DNA of 7,515 nt, taken from the NCBI GenBank assembly GCA_002311285.1, contig DBZU01000047.1:3285-10799 (forward strand). Direction: 5' to 3'. This DNA is from Dehalococcoidia bacterium UBA1152 (lineage in GTDB: Bacteria > Chloroflexota > Dehalococcoidia > Lucifugimonadales > UBA2962). Shown piece after piece: positions 1 to 6,661 of the stretch. A program made the position numbers and the translations under genes. The notes beneath the pieces were generated by a model. The model was not told the DNA's origin, made no database searches, and saw only the letters and a program-made list of their open reading frames with translations. Every line of letters begins with the position of its first letter. Position 1 is the first letter of the stretch.

Positions 1-1476
1 AGACGAATCAAGTATGTCTATTGCATTTCTTATTGCGTTCATTGTTTTGTCCTTTCCGATTATTTCAAGTGTTTCAAATAAAGGAGGAGAGACTTTTTGT
101 CCAGTTGTGGCAATTCTAAGCGTACCAAAAAGCTGTCCTGGTTTTAAATATAATCTTTGTGCCAAAGTCCGTAAAACGTCCTCAATTGTTTTAGCTTGAA
201 ATTGACTGACTGAATCCATTGCTTTTAACGTTTGTTTTAATGCGTTCTGGGTTGTCGCCTTATCCATCTTTTTCTGAATTAACATGTCAGGTGAATATGT
301 AACTTTCTTCGTAAAGAGAAAATTAATCATGGGGGCTGCTTCGTTTAAATTCTTTATCCGATCTTGAATTAATGGTATTACTGCGTCTAAAGTAAACTCA
401 TCTGGGTTAGTTTCAAATGTGTCTATTGGGGAATTAGACCAATGTGTTTTTAGACTAGCAACCAAGTTTGATTGACTAGACCCCCTTATGTATTGACCGT
501 TCATCCATTCAAGTTTCTGACTATCAAATATAGCTGAAGACTTTGATACGCGTTCGATTGAAAAAGACTCAATCAGTTCTTCCATAGTGAAAAGCTCTGT
601 TTTATCATCCAGGGACCAACCTAAAAGACATAAAAAATTCAACATGGCTGCGGGCATATATCCGTTTTGCCTAAATTCCATTATGGAGGTTGCTCCATGC
701 CTCTTGCTTAGCTTACTTCGGTCTGGAGCTAAAATTATAGGAACGTGAGCAAAAACAGGGGGCGGGTAGCCAAGGGTTGTGTATAAATTTATATGCCTAG
801 GTAATGAGGGGAGCCATTCTTCTGCTCTAATAACATGACTGATGTGCATTGCATGGTCGTCAACAACATTTGCTAAGTGATAAGTTGGAAATCCATCTGA
901 TTTTAAGATTACAAAATCATCAATTAGTACATTTTGGAATTCTATGTCGCCTCTTATTTTGTCTGAGACCCGAGTAGCACCCGATTGGGGCATGGCAAAT
1001 CTTACAACCGGTTTTCTGACTCCTTGTAATTCGCGTAAAATCTTATCCTTACTTTTTGTTCTGCAAAGTTTATCGTAACCCGGTGGCCTGCCTGCCTTAA
1101 CCTGGTTTTCTCGAAGATCCTTTAATCTTTCAAGGCTACACGAACAATAATACGCATCGCCAGATCCTATGAGCTGATCTACAGCTGATGAATACAGGCC
1201 TTGTCTTTGTCGCTCTGACTGAAAATACGGTCCGTATTGTCCTCCGATGTTAGGCCCTTCGTCCCAATTAATGCCAAGCCATGCCAAGGATTCGAGAATT
1301 GAGTCAACCGCTCCATGTACTACCCTGGCTTGATCTGTGTCCTCAATTCTTATGATGAAAGACCCTTTATGTTTACGAGCAAAAAGCCATGCAAATATGG
1401 CTGTACGAATATTGCCAACATGAGGTTCGCCAGTTGGGCTTGGAGCAAATCGTGTGCGAACAGGTAGTTGATTCAT
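1..1476 (-). CDS. gltX: Glutamyl-tRNA synthetase, C-terminal end cut by window edge
   Basis: Charges tRNA-Glu (possibly also tRNA-Gln) with glutamate in the cytoplasm. The frame is open from the ATG at 1476 to base 1, giving 492 codons with no stop. Family length is about 465-500 residues, and the last visible residues resemble the usual C-terminal helix (LEIIGKDKT...), so only a few residues should be missing. The class I signature PSPTGEPHVGN lies at residues 12-22, with HVGN replacing HIGH. KLSKR, the KMSKS-type loop, is at 255-259. Between them are the RIEDTD segment, a CSC...C element resembling the zinc-binding insertion but without an obvious fourth ligand, and the VIRAEEW segment. The remainder is the helical anticodon-binding region. 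The ATG overlaps the rluD stop (ATGA) and lacks a clear Shine-Dalgarno, so translation is probably coupled to rluD. Identity is very secure; tRNA specificity cannot be read from sequence alone. Confidence 0.95.
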   Translation of the reverse strand, partial: MNQLPVRTRFAPSPTGEPHVGNIRTAIFAWLFARKHKGSFIIRIEDTDQARVVHGAVDSILESLAWLGINWDEGPNIGGQYGPYFQSERQRQGLYSSAVDQLIGSGDAYYCSCSLERLKDLRENQVKAGRPPGYDKLCRTKSKDKILRELQGVRKPVVRFAMPQSGATRVSDKIRGDIEFQNVLIDDFVILKSDGFPTYHLANVVDDHAMHISHVIRAEEWLPSLPRHINLYTTLGYPPPVFAHVPIILAPDRSKLSKRHGATSIMEFRQNGYMPAAMLNFLCLLGWSLDDKTELFTMEELIESFSIERVSKSSAIFDSQKLEWMNGQYIRGSSQSNLVASLKTHWSNSPIDTFETNPDEFTLDAVIPLIQDRIKNLNEAAPMINFLFTKKVTYSPDMLIQKKMDKATTQNALKQTLKAMDSVSQFQAKTIEDVLRTLAQRLYLKPGQLFGTLRIATTGQKVSPPLFETLEIIGKDKTMNAIRNAIDILDSS

Positions 1477-2411
1477 TTTGTCGCAGTATCTTTCATGTCA
1501 GGCGATGATTCTAGAATGTCTTTTATGTAGTTTTCGAGTTCCATTGGAAGTTCTGAATTAAATTTTAGACATTCATTATTTTCTGGATGAGTAAATGAAA
1601 GTTGCGAAGCATGTAAGAAATGCCTACCCAAACTTTCTTCACGTTTTCCATATAAGGCATCACCAACTACGGGGTGGCCGATCGATTTTAAGTGTACTCT
1701 TATTTGATGTGTTCTTCCTGTTTTAGGAGATATTCTTAGCAGACTTGTTTTTGGATATGTTGCAATAATTTCATATCTAGTAATTGCGTTCTTGCCCGTG
1801 GAAACTACATCCATTTGTTTTCTATTAAACGGGCTTCGACCAATTGGGGCATCGATAATTGCTTCGCGTATCTCAGGCTTGCCATGCACAAGAGCATAAT
1901 AAAGTTTTTCAACTAAACGACTTGCAAATTGTTCGCTTATATTGCGATGGGCAAATTCGGTTTTTGCCACGACCAGCAATCCTGAAGTTTCTAGATCCAA
2001 ACGATGAATTATTCCTGGCCTCAAAGCTGAACCAACCATCACCAGATCTGGGTCATGGGCGATTAGAGCATTTGCTATAGTTTCATGTTGGTGGCCTGGT
2101 GAAGGATGGACAGCAATACCTGCCGGTTTTTCTACAACGATGATATATTCGTCTTCGTAAACTATGTCTAATTTTTTATTCCATGGGAGTAGAGTTGAAG
2201 GCTCGATATCAGGTATTTCTACTTCAATTGTTTGACCAGGATCAACTTTGCGTGCTGGATTGACCTGTTTATTATCAATTAATATATATGATTGTTGAAT
2301 GAGTTTTACTACTTTAGCTCGCGATAATGTTTTTATATTTTGGGCAACGAACCTATCTAGCCGAGTCCCTGAATCAGCCTCCGTAACATGTAATTTGTAG
2401 TTTTTGGTCAA
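1473..2411 (-). CDS. rluD: 23S rRNA pseudouridine synthase, RluA/RluD family
   Basis: Converts selected uridines in large-subunit rRNA to pseudouridine. The protein is 312 residues, normal for RluD. An N-terminal S4-type RNA-binding domain spans roughly residues 15-65 (RLDRFVAQ...LSRAKVVKLIQ...). The catalytic domain follows, with the family signature HRLDLETSGLL beginning at His136; Asp139 is the expected catalytic aspartate. Later landmarks are EKLYYALVHG, the KTGRTHQIRVHL block and HPVVGDALYG. The start is TTG at 2411-2409, chosen because AAGGA sits 5 nt upstream, the S4 domain begins right after it and no ATG is nearby. It lies 8 bp after lspA and overlaps gltX by 4 bp. lspA-rluD adjacency is common in bacteria. 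RluD-type is favoured by the S4 domain and this context, but the exact target uridines (1911/1915/1917 in E. coli) are inferred. Confidence 0.93.
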   Translation of the reverse strand: MTKNYKLHVTEADSGTRLDRFVAQNIKTLSRAKVVKLIQQSYILIDNKQVNPARKVDPGQTIEVEIPDIEPSTLLPWNKKLDIVYEDEYIIVVEKPAGIAVHPSPGHQHETIANALIAHDPDLVMVGSALRPGIIHRLDLETSGLLVVAKTEFAHRNISEQFASRLVEKLYYALVHGKPEIREAIIDAPIGRSPFNRKQMDVVSTGKNAITRYEIIATYPKTSLLRISPKTGRTHQIRVHLKSIGHPVVGDALYGKREESLGRHFLHASQLSFTHPENNECLKFNSELPMELENYIKDILESSPDMKDTATK

Positions 2412-2416
2412 ATTGA

Positions 2417-2421
2417 TCCTT
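2417..2421 (-). promoter_or_regulatory. Ribosome binding site for rluD (decides TTG start)
   Basis: On the minus strand AAGGA runs from 2421 to 2417, its first two bases being the last two bases of the lspA stop codon. It ends 5 nt before the TTG at 2411. This near-ideal spacing supports TTG as the rluD start and suggests that ribosomes ending lspA can reinitiate on rluD. Confidence 0.7.
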
Positions 2422-2980
2422 AGTTGTTATTTATAGGAGCAGTGTCGTCTTTATTTAAGTTAGGTTTGCCTGACTCGGGAAATATTACGGTTACAACTAT
2501 TAACAAGAATATGCCACATGTTATTGCGGAGTCTGCTACGTTAAATACTGGCCATAACCCTACATCAATGAAATCTGTGACACGTCCCATAGATACTCGA
2601 TCAATAAAATTGCCAATTGCCCCGCCTAAGAGTAAAGCAATTGCAACACGTAACAAAAAACTTATGTTTTTCCTGCTTCCGTAAAAGTAAATCAGACAAA
2701 CAATAGCGATCACAGAGGCGACGGTCAGAATTATTGGGATACCAGGAAATAAACCGAATATTGTTCCTGAGTTCGTATAGTAAGTTAATCTAAAAAATCC
2801 ATTTTCAGGGATAGACTGCCCAATATACATATATTCCCTTACTAAAAATTTTGTCAGTTGATCAAGTGCCGTAACCGTTATAGCAATTAGAAAAAGGATC
2901 CAGTCTTTATAAATAGGCAGGCGGTTCATAATATCGGTGGTCTCATTAACTTCTTTTTGTTTTAATGTACTCTTAATCAT
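2420..2980 (-). CDS. lspA: Lipoprotein signal peptidase (signal peptidase II)
   Basis: Aspartyl protease of the cytoplasmic membrane that removes signal peptides from diacylglyceryl-modified prolipoproteins. It has four hydrophobic segments at roughly residues 27-47, 80-100, 108-126 and 146-166. The conserved LspA blocks are all present: LDQLTKFLV (39-47), TNSGTIFGLF (69-78), GGAIGNFIDR (119-128), and TDFID and FNVADSAIT, which carry the expected catalytic dyad Asp136 and Asp150. The 186-residue length is slightly long for the family (about 150-170). Met18 (ATG at 2929-2927) would give 169 residues, so the true start is uncertain; neither ATG has a good Shine-Dalgarno. It is the first gene of the lspA-rluD-gltX unit and follows the aldolase-like gene after 120 bp. 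Identity is very secure. Confidence 0.94.
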   Translation of the reverse strand: MIKSTLKQKEVNETTDIMNRLPIYKDWILFLIAITVTALDQLTKFLVREYMYIGQSIPENGFFRLTYYTNSGTIFGLFPGIPIILTVASVIAIVCLIYFYGSRKNISFLLRVAIALLLGGAIGNFIDRVSMGRVTDFIDVGLWPVFNVADSAITCGIFLLIVVTVIFPESGKPNLNKDDTAPINNN

Positions 2981-3100
2981 TTGATTCTATTTATACTAAA
3001 CTAAATGATTTCCCCTTCAGCCGGTTCTATTTTACTACTAACTTACGGCGTAGACTGGATTGAGTAAGCGTCAGAAAAATTTAGTTTACCTACGATAAAT
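2981..3100 (-). promoter_or_regulatory. lspA upstream region with candidate -10 box and 10-bp inverted repeat
   Basis: This 120-bp gap lies between the lyase gene stop and lspA. On the minus strand TATAAA occupies 2995-2990, a good -10 match that would place transcription start near 2983, almost at the lspA ATG (2980). No convincing -35 lies at the usual distance. Directly upstream is TAAACTAAAT (2997-3006 on the plus strand), whose perfect inverted copy ATTTAGTTTA lies at 3079-3088. A smaller nested pair, CTTAC (3042-3046) and GTAAG (3064-3068), sits between. No T-tract terminator is visible, so readthrough from the lyase gene is also possible. The promoter call is an inference from motif position. 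Confidence 0.35.
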
Positions 3101-4192
3101 TTAATCATTAAATGATTCATCTATTGCATCTAAGAAAGCTTTTGTTATTTCGGCGTTAGATCTATGCAATATAGTTGCGTTTACATGAATATAAATATCA
3201 GACTGATTATCTTCCGGAAAAACAAATATTCCAAAGTTTCTTAGGTTAAGCACAAATTGATCTATGTTTATGTTTTCAGCCATCTTTAATTCAAAGATAT
3301 TTGAGCCATGTTCGAACCCTTTTACGGATACGCGTTCTGACTTATTTAAAGATGAAAATAATTCATTTGCTTTATCGATAGCTTTTGAGAATTTGTTTTC
3401 AAAATTATCTAATCCATGTAAAGCTAAAGCTGCAACCAAAGACGAATTTGCTAAACCAGAGCCAAACATTCGGCGCTGATGATGCATTCCATCTATAAAA
3501 TCGGTTTCTCCAGCAAGGATACTTCCAAATGGCGCTCCTAAATATTTATATAACGAAACATATACAGATTCGAATAAGCGTGCATATTCCTTAACATCTT
3601 TATTATTTACAATTGCCTGCATAAAAATTCGTGCCCCATCAAGATGCACCCGAATCCCGTTTGTTTTACAAAATTTAGAAAGCTTACTTAGTTCCTCCAA
3701 TGGCACCACTTGTCCATGTTTCCTTCTAACTGGAGTTTCTATTGAAACAACCGATATTGGGTTGAGTACTCGGCCCGTTATGGAAGTTTCATAAGCTTTA
3801 TGCAGTTCATCAGTATCAAAATAGACTTTGTTGTATCCTAGTGGGACTAGGTTAATTCCACTTAAGCGCTGGATGGAATCACCTGTGTCATTGAATATAT
3901 GACTCTGTTCTTGCACTGCTGCTCGCCCATCTGTCCCTGCGTGTCGCCTGATGGCCAAATGATTAGCTAAAGTACCTGAAGGCATAAAAATTGCCTTAGG
4001 CTTTCCAAGTTTTGATGCCATTTCATTTTCTAATTGTTGGACTAGCCCGCCCACAGAGAAATCATCATCTTCAAGCAAATTATTTTGGGCGAAATCATTG
4101 AGTCGTTTCAATAGGGTGTTTCCAGTTCTTGCTTCGCCATCACCACGAAAGACTACTGCGTCATCATCGTCAATTTTATATTTCCTAGGCAA
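3101..4192 (-). CDS. Threonine-aldolase-family PLP-dependent lyase
   Basis: A 363-residue fold-type I PLP enzyme of the beta-eliminating lyase/threonine aldolase family (Pfam Beta_elim_lyase type). Such enzymes split L-threonine or allo-threonine to glycine and acetaldehyde. Recognisable parts are MPSGTLANHLAI (70-81), the cofactor-phosphate region; QSHIFNDTGDS (96-106), with His98 placed to stack on the PLP ring; HLDGARIF (183-190), with Asp185 and Arg188; and SLYKYLGAPFGSIL starting at 213, where Lys216 is the expected Schiff-base lysine. Classical L-threonine aldolases have SLSKGLGAPVGS here, so this is a divergent subgroup and substrate is uncertain. The start is TTG at 4192: an in-frame TAA lies upstream (4240-4238), no ATG occurs before Met58, and AGGGAG (4210-4205) lies 12 nt ahead. 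It is divergent from the threonine-synthase-like gene. Family is secure; aldolase activity is probable only. Confidence 0.85.
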   Translation of the reverse strand: MPRKYKIDDDDAVVFRGDGEARTGNTLLKRLNDFAQNNLLEDDDFSVGGLVQQLENEMASKLGKPKAIFMPSGTLANHLAIRRHAGTDGRAAVQEQSHIFNDTGDSIQRLSGINLVPLGYNKVYFDTDELHKAYETSITGRVLNPISVVSIETPVRRKHGQVVPLEELSKLSKFCKTNGIRVHLDGARIFMQAIVNNKDVKEYARLFESVYVSLYKYLGAPFGSILAGETDFIDGMHHQRRMFGSGLANSSLVAALALHGLDNFENKFSKAIDKANELFSSLNKSERVSVKGFEHGSNIFELKMAENINIDQFVLNLRNFGIFVFPEDNQSDIYIHVNATILHRSNAEITKAFLDAIDESFND

Positions 4193-4204
4193 TTTGCTTC
4201 TTTT

Positions 4205-4210
4205 CTCCCT
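4205..4210 (-). promoter_or_regulatory. Possible ribosome binding site of the lyase gene
   Basis: AGGGAG on the minus strand ends 12 nt before the TTG at 4192, somewhat far for optimal initiation. It is the only purine-rich anti-SD match between the upstream in-frame stop and the start, and so gives modest support to the TTG start. A weaker GAAG lies 4 nt before the TTG. Confidence 0.4.
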
Positions 4211-4235
4211 CTCTAGTCTAATATTAAAAATTAAG

Positions 4236-4290
4236 TGTTAGTCGCAGGAGTTTTCTAACAACATATGTCGCATTTATAATTCTATATACT
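4236..4290 (+). promoter_or_regulatory. Candidate promoter and operator for the threonine-synthase-like gene
   Basis: The 120-bp divergent gap contains a perfect -10 consensus TATAAT at 4275-4280, which would start transcription near 4287 and give a leader of about 26 nt. The -35 position (4252-4257, TTTCTA) is a poor match. A second -10-like TATACT lies at 4285-4290. A 6-bp inverted repeat, TGTTAG (4236-4241) and CTAACA (4255-4260), has a 13-nt centre and covers the -35 area. GTCGCA occurs twice in direct orientation, at 4241-4246 and 4267-4272. These are possible operator elements between two divergent genes of threonine metabolism. The -10 is the firmest part and the operator reading is inference. 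Confidence 0.45.
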
Positions 4291-4312
4291 ATGTTAAAGT
4301 TGAGCATAATTA

Positions 4313-5377
4313 ATGTATTTTGAATGCATAGATTGCGCGAGTTCTACTATTGCTAATCCTACTATACTGCGTTGCCCAGACTGCAACTCACCGTTAATTA
4401 TCAACTATGATGCTTCTCAATCTAATTATGAACTACCAAAAACAATAACTTTGGGTGAGGGCAATACCTCTATCATTGAGTTGACACGATTTTCACAGGC
4501 GATTGGAATTACAAAAGTTTACGCAAAACTTGAAAATACAAATCCAACTGGTTCATTTAAAGATAGGGGCAGTTCTGTAATGATCGGGGCCATATCTTCA
4601 GCAGGAATCAAGGATATAGTTGAAGATTCTTCTGGGAATGCAGGAGCATCGGTTGCAGCATATGCGGCACGGGCAAATATATCGACTCATATTTTCGTGC
4701 CTGAATCAGCCCCTAAGGCAAAAATAGATCAAATAACCGTCTACGGAGCTACAGTCCATAAAGTTCCTGGACACAGGGACAATGCAACCAAAAAGGCTCA
4801 CGATTTTGTGTCACAAACCGGATTTTTATATGCGTCTCATAATATTAACCCCTATTTTTTGGAAGGAACTAAATCTTTTGCTTTTGAGCTGGTAGATCAA
4901 TTAAAAAATAATTTACCTGATCACATTGTTATACCAGTAGGTAACGGATCTTTACTGATTGCCACATATTTAACACTCAAGCATTTAAAGAACTTAGGCA
5001 GCATAACTAGAGTGCCTAAACTGCATGCGATTCAATCAGAAAGATTTATGCCAATTGTTGCTGAAGTGAACGATACGCAGTGGCAATTCGATCAGAATGC
5101 GACCACCGTGGCAGGCGGAATCGCATCGAGTAACCCTCCTAGATTTAAACAGATTTTGACATCGATAAATGAATTCAATGGATCCGCAGCTAGTGTGACC
5201 GAGGAATCAATACTCGGTTATCGGTCGTTATTGGCTGAATCTGAGGGTATCTATATGGAACCAACATCGAGTGCGGCTTTTGCAGGACTACATGCCTTAG
5301 CTGATAAAAATATAATCGGGCCGAGCGATACCGTTTTGATACCTGTGACGGGTAATGGGCTAAAGGATTCTAATTAA
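4313..5377 (+). CDS. thrC: Threonine synthase (thrC-type PLP enzyme with zinc ribbon)
   Basis: A 354-residue fold-type II PLP enzyme, predicted to convert O-phospho-L-homoserine to threonine and phosphate. Its N-terminus carries two CxxC pairs (Cys5/Cys8 and Cys21/Cys24), a zinc-ribbon-like knuckle common in this threonine synthase subgroup. NPTGSFKDRG spans 77-86, with Lys83 the expected Schiff-base lysine. SSGNAGASVAAYAARA follows as the phosphate/substrate loop. Then come EGTKSFAFE, PVGNGSLL (the glycine-rich cofactor-phosphate region) and the C-terminal TGNGLKD, all typical of ThrC. The ATG at 4313 starts immediately before the first Cys pair; GAG 8 nt upstream is the only weak ribosome site. 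GEGNTSIIEL replaces the more usual GEGxTPL. ThrC paralogues with other products (for example cysteate synthase) share these motifs, and no homoserine pathway genes are adjacent, so the reaction is likely but not certain. Confidence 0.82.
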   Translation: MYFECIDCASSTIANPTILRCPDCNSPLIINYDASQSNYELPKTITLGEGNTSIIELTRFSQAIGITKVYAKLENTNPTGSFKDRGSSVMIGAISSAGIKDIVEDSSGNAGASVAAYAARANISTHIFVPESAPKAKIDQITVYGATVHKVPGHRDNATKKAHDFVSQTGFLYASHNINPYFLEGTKSFAFELVDQLKNNLPDHIVIPVGNGSLLIATYLTLKHLKNLGSITRVPKLHAIQSERFMPIVAEVNDTQWQFDQNATTVAGGIASSNPPRFKQILTSINEFNGSAASVTEESILGYRSLLAESEGIYMEPTSSAAFAGLHALADKNIIGPSDTVLIPVTGNGLKDSN

Positions 5378-5386
5378 AAATGACTG

Positions 5387-6568
5387 TTATATATTCTTCC
5401 TGAATACTTTGTCTAATCCCTTAATGCATCCATGCAATGTATGGTCATCTACACAGTATGAAATCCTGAAATAACCAGGTGATCCGAATCCCGACCCAGG
5501 TACCACTAAAACATTATTTTCTCTTAGCTCCTCAACATATTTGATGTCATCCGATATGGGAGACTTTGGGAACATATAGAATGCTCCCTGCGGTTTAACA
5601 ACTTCGTACCCGATCTCTTGGAGCCTGCTCCAGAGGTAATCTCTATTTTCTTGATATTTTTTTACATTGACCGTTTCCGACTGCAAATGTTTAATTAAAT
5701 ATTGCATTAAGGCAGGAGCATTTACAAAACCGAGAATCCTGTTACTAAACGTTAGGCCATCAATTAAATCACGTTTATTGTGGTGAGTAGGGTTTACAGC
5801 AATATAACCGATTCGCTCTCCTGCCAAGCCAAGATCTTTTGAATGGGAGGTTGCCACGATGCTGTTGATGTGTGAAGAAAATATATGTTCATATCCAATT
5901 CCATCGTAGATTATTTTTCTGTATGGTTCATCGCTGACGATAAAAATATCTCTGCCATATTTTGACTCCAATTTTTTAAGTTTTTCACCAAGTTGATCTA
6001 AAATAGCTCTAGGATAGACGACGCCTGACGGGTTGTTTGGAGAATTAACGATTATTATTTTAGTTTTTTCATTTACAAGTCCATCCAGTTTGGAAAGATT
6101 CGGCAAGAAATCGCTGTCATGTTCGAGAACGACACATTCGCCTGCATGGTTATCAATATAGAAAAAGTATTCGGCAAAATATGGAGCTAAAACAATAACC
6201 TCATCTTTGGGATCTAATAGTGTTTTTATGATTACGTTGAGTGCTCCTCCTGCTCCACATGTCATGACAATATCGTCTTTGGAAAAAGGCAAACCAGTTT
6301 CTTTATTTAGACTATCAGCAATGGCGGATCTAGTGTCATCCAGGCCTGCATTTGGCATATATCTGTGTAAGCCAATTGGTGGAGCTTCAATGAATTCTTT
6401 TAATAGGTCCATAAATTTAGATGGAGGTTCAAAAATAGGATTGCCTAAAGAAAGATCATAGACGTTCTCTGAACCAACCTTATTTTTCAATAAGATTCCA
6501 TCCTCAAACATTTTTCTGATCCATGAGCCTTGCTGCATGGAATGTTTTAGTTTTAACGATATACTCAA
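5387..6568 (-). CDS. Class I/II PLP-dependent aminotransferase
   Basis: A 393-residue fold-type I aminotransferase acting in the cytoplasm; amino-donor specificity cannot be read. Landmarks are SLGNP (40-44), MPNAGLDDTRSAIA (71-84), TCGAGGALN (103-111), NSPNNPSG (175-182, Asn179), SDEPYRKIIYDG (212-223, Asp213 and Tyr216), SHSKDLGLAGERIGYIA with Schiff-base Lys244 and Arg252, and YFRISYC with Arg368 as the substrate carboxylate ligand. All key residues of the aspartate-aminotransferase fold are therefore present. The N-terminal QGSWIRKMFEDG...NVYDLSLGNP pattern marks a distinct subgroup usually annotated only as PLP-dependent aminotransferase. The start is TTG at 6568-6566: an in-frame TAA lies just upstream and AAGGA sits 11 nt ahead. 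Met11 is an alternative without a ribosome site. It converges on the thrC-like gene with a 9-bp gap. Confidence 0.88.
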   Translation of the reverse strand: MSISLKLKHSMQQGSWIRKMFEDGILLKNKVGSENVYDLSLGNPIFEPPSKFMDLLKEFIEAPPIGLHRYMPNAGLDDTRSAIADSLNKETGLPFSKDDIVMTCGAGGALNVIIKTLLDPKDEVIVLAPYFAEYFFYIDNHAGECVVLEHDSDFLPNLSKLDGLVNEKTKIIIVNSPNNPSGVVYPRAILDQLGEKLKKLESKYGRDIFIVSDEPYRKIIYDGIGYEHIFSSHINSIVATSHSKDLGLAGERIGYIAVNPTHHNKRDLIDGLTFSNRILGFVNAPALMQYLIKHLQSETVNVKKYQENRDYLWSRLQEIGYEVVKPQGAFYMFPKSPISDDIKYVEELRENNVLVVPGSGFGSPGYFRISYCVDDHTLHGCIKGLDKVFRKNI

Positions 6569-6579
6569 GATGTGACGTT

Positions 6580-6584
6580 TCCTT
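6580..6584 (-). promoter_or_regulatory. Ribosome binding site of the aminotransferase gene
   Basis: AAGGA runs from 6584 to 6580 on the minus strand, 11 nt before the TTG at 6568. It overlaps an in-frame TAA region that bars any longer start, and the alternative ATG (Met11) has no such site. This favours TTG, though the spacing is on the long side. Confidence 0.5.
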
Positions 6585-6661
6585 AATTAGTTATTCTATT
6601 ATTCTCCCTTCAAGTTTAAAACAAAAAGGGTTATTAGTAAGTCATTGTTAATTGTAGGAAT

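Noticed and set aside
14..199. Plus-strand 61-codon frame
   Set aside because: Lies antisense within the well-supported gltX coding region; no ribosome site or family motif.
1859..2080. Plus-strand 73-codon frame
   Set aside because: Antisense to the catalytic domain of rluD; the product resembles nothing and the opposite frame is clearly conserved.
2424..2684. Plus-strand 86-codon frame
   Set aside because: Antisense to the lspA catalytic region; a shadow frame.
3103..3117. AATCAT-TAA-ATGATT hairpin at the end of the lyase gene as a terminator
   Set aside because: The 6-bp stem is AT-rich, lies inside the last codons, and has no T-tract after it on the minus strand; too weak to call.
3264..3479. 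Plus-strand 71-codon frame
   Set aside because: Antisense to the C-terminal part of the PLP lyase, with no independent support.
6207..6461. Plus-strand 84-codon frame
   Set aside because: Antisense to the N-terminal half of the aminotransferase; no motif or promoter.
6569..6661. Clear divergent promoters between aminotransferase and deacetylase
   Set aside because: Only partial -10-like hexamers are visible on either strand and no spaced -35/-10 pair stands out, so no promoter feature is listed.
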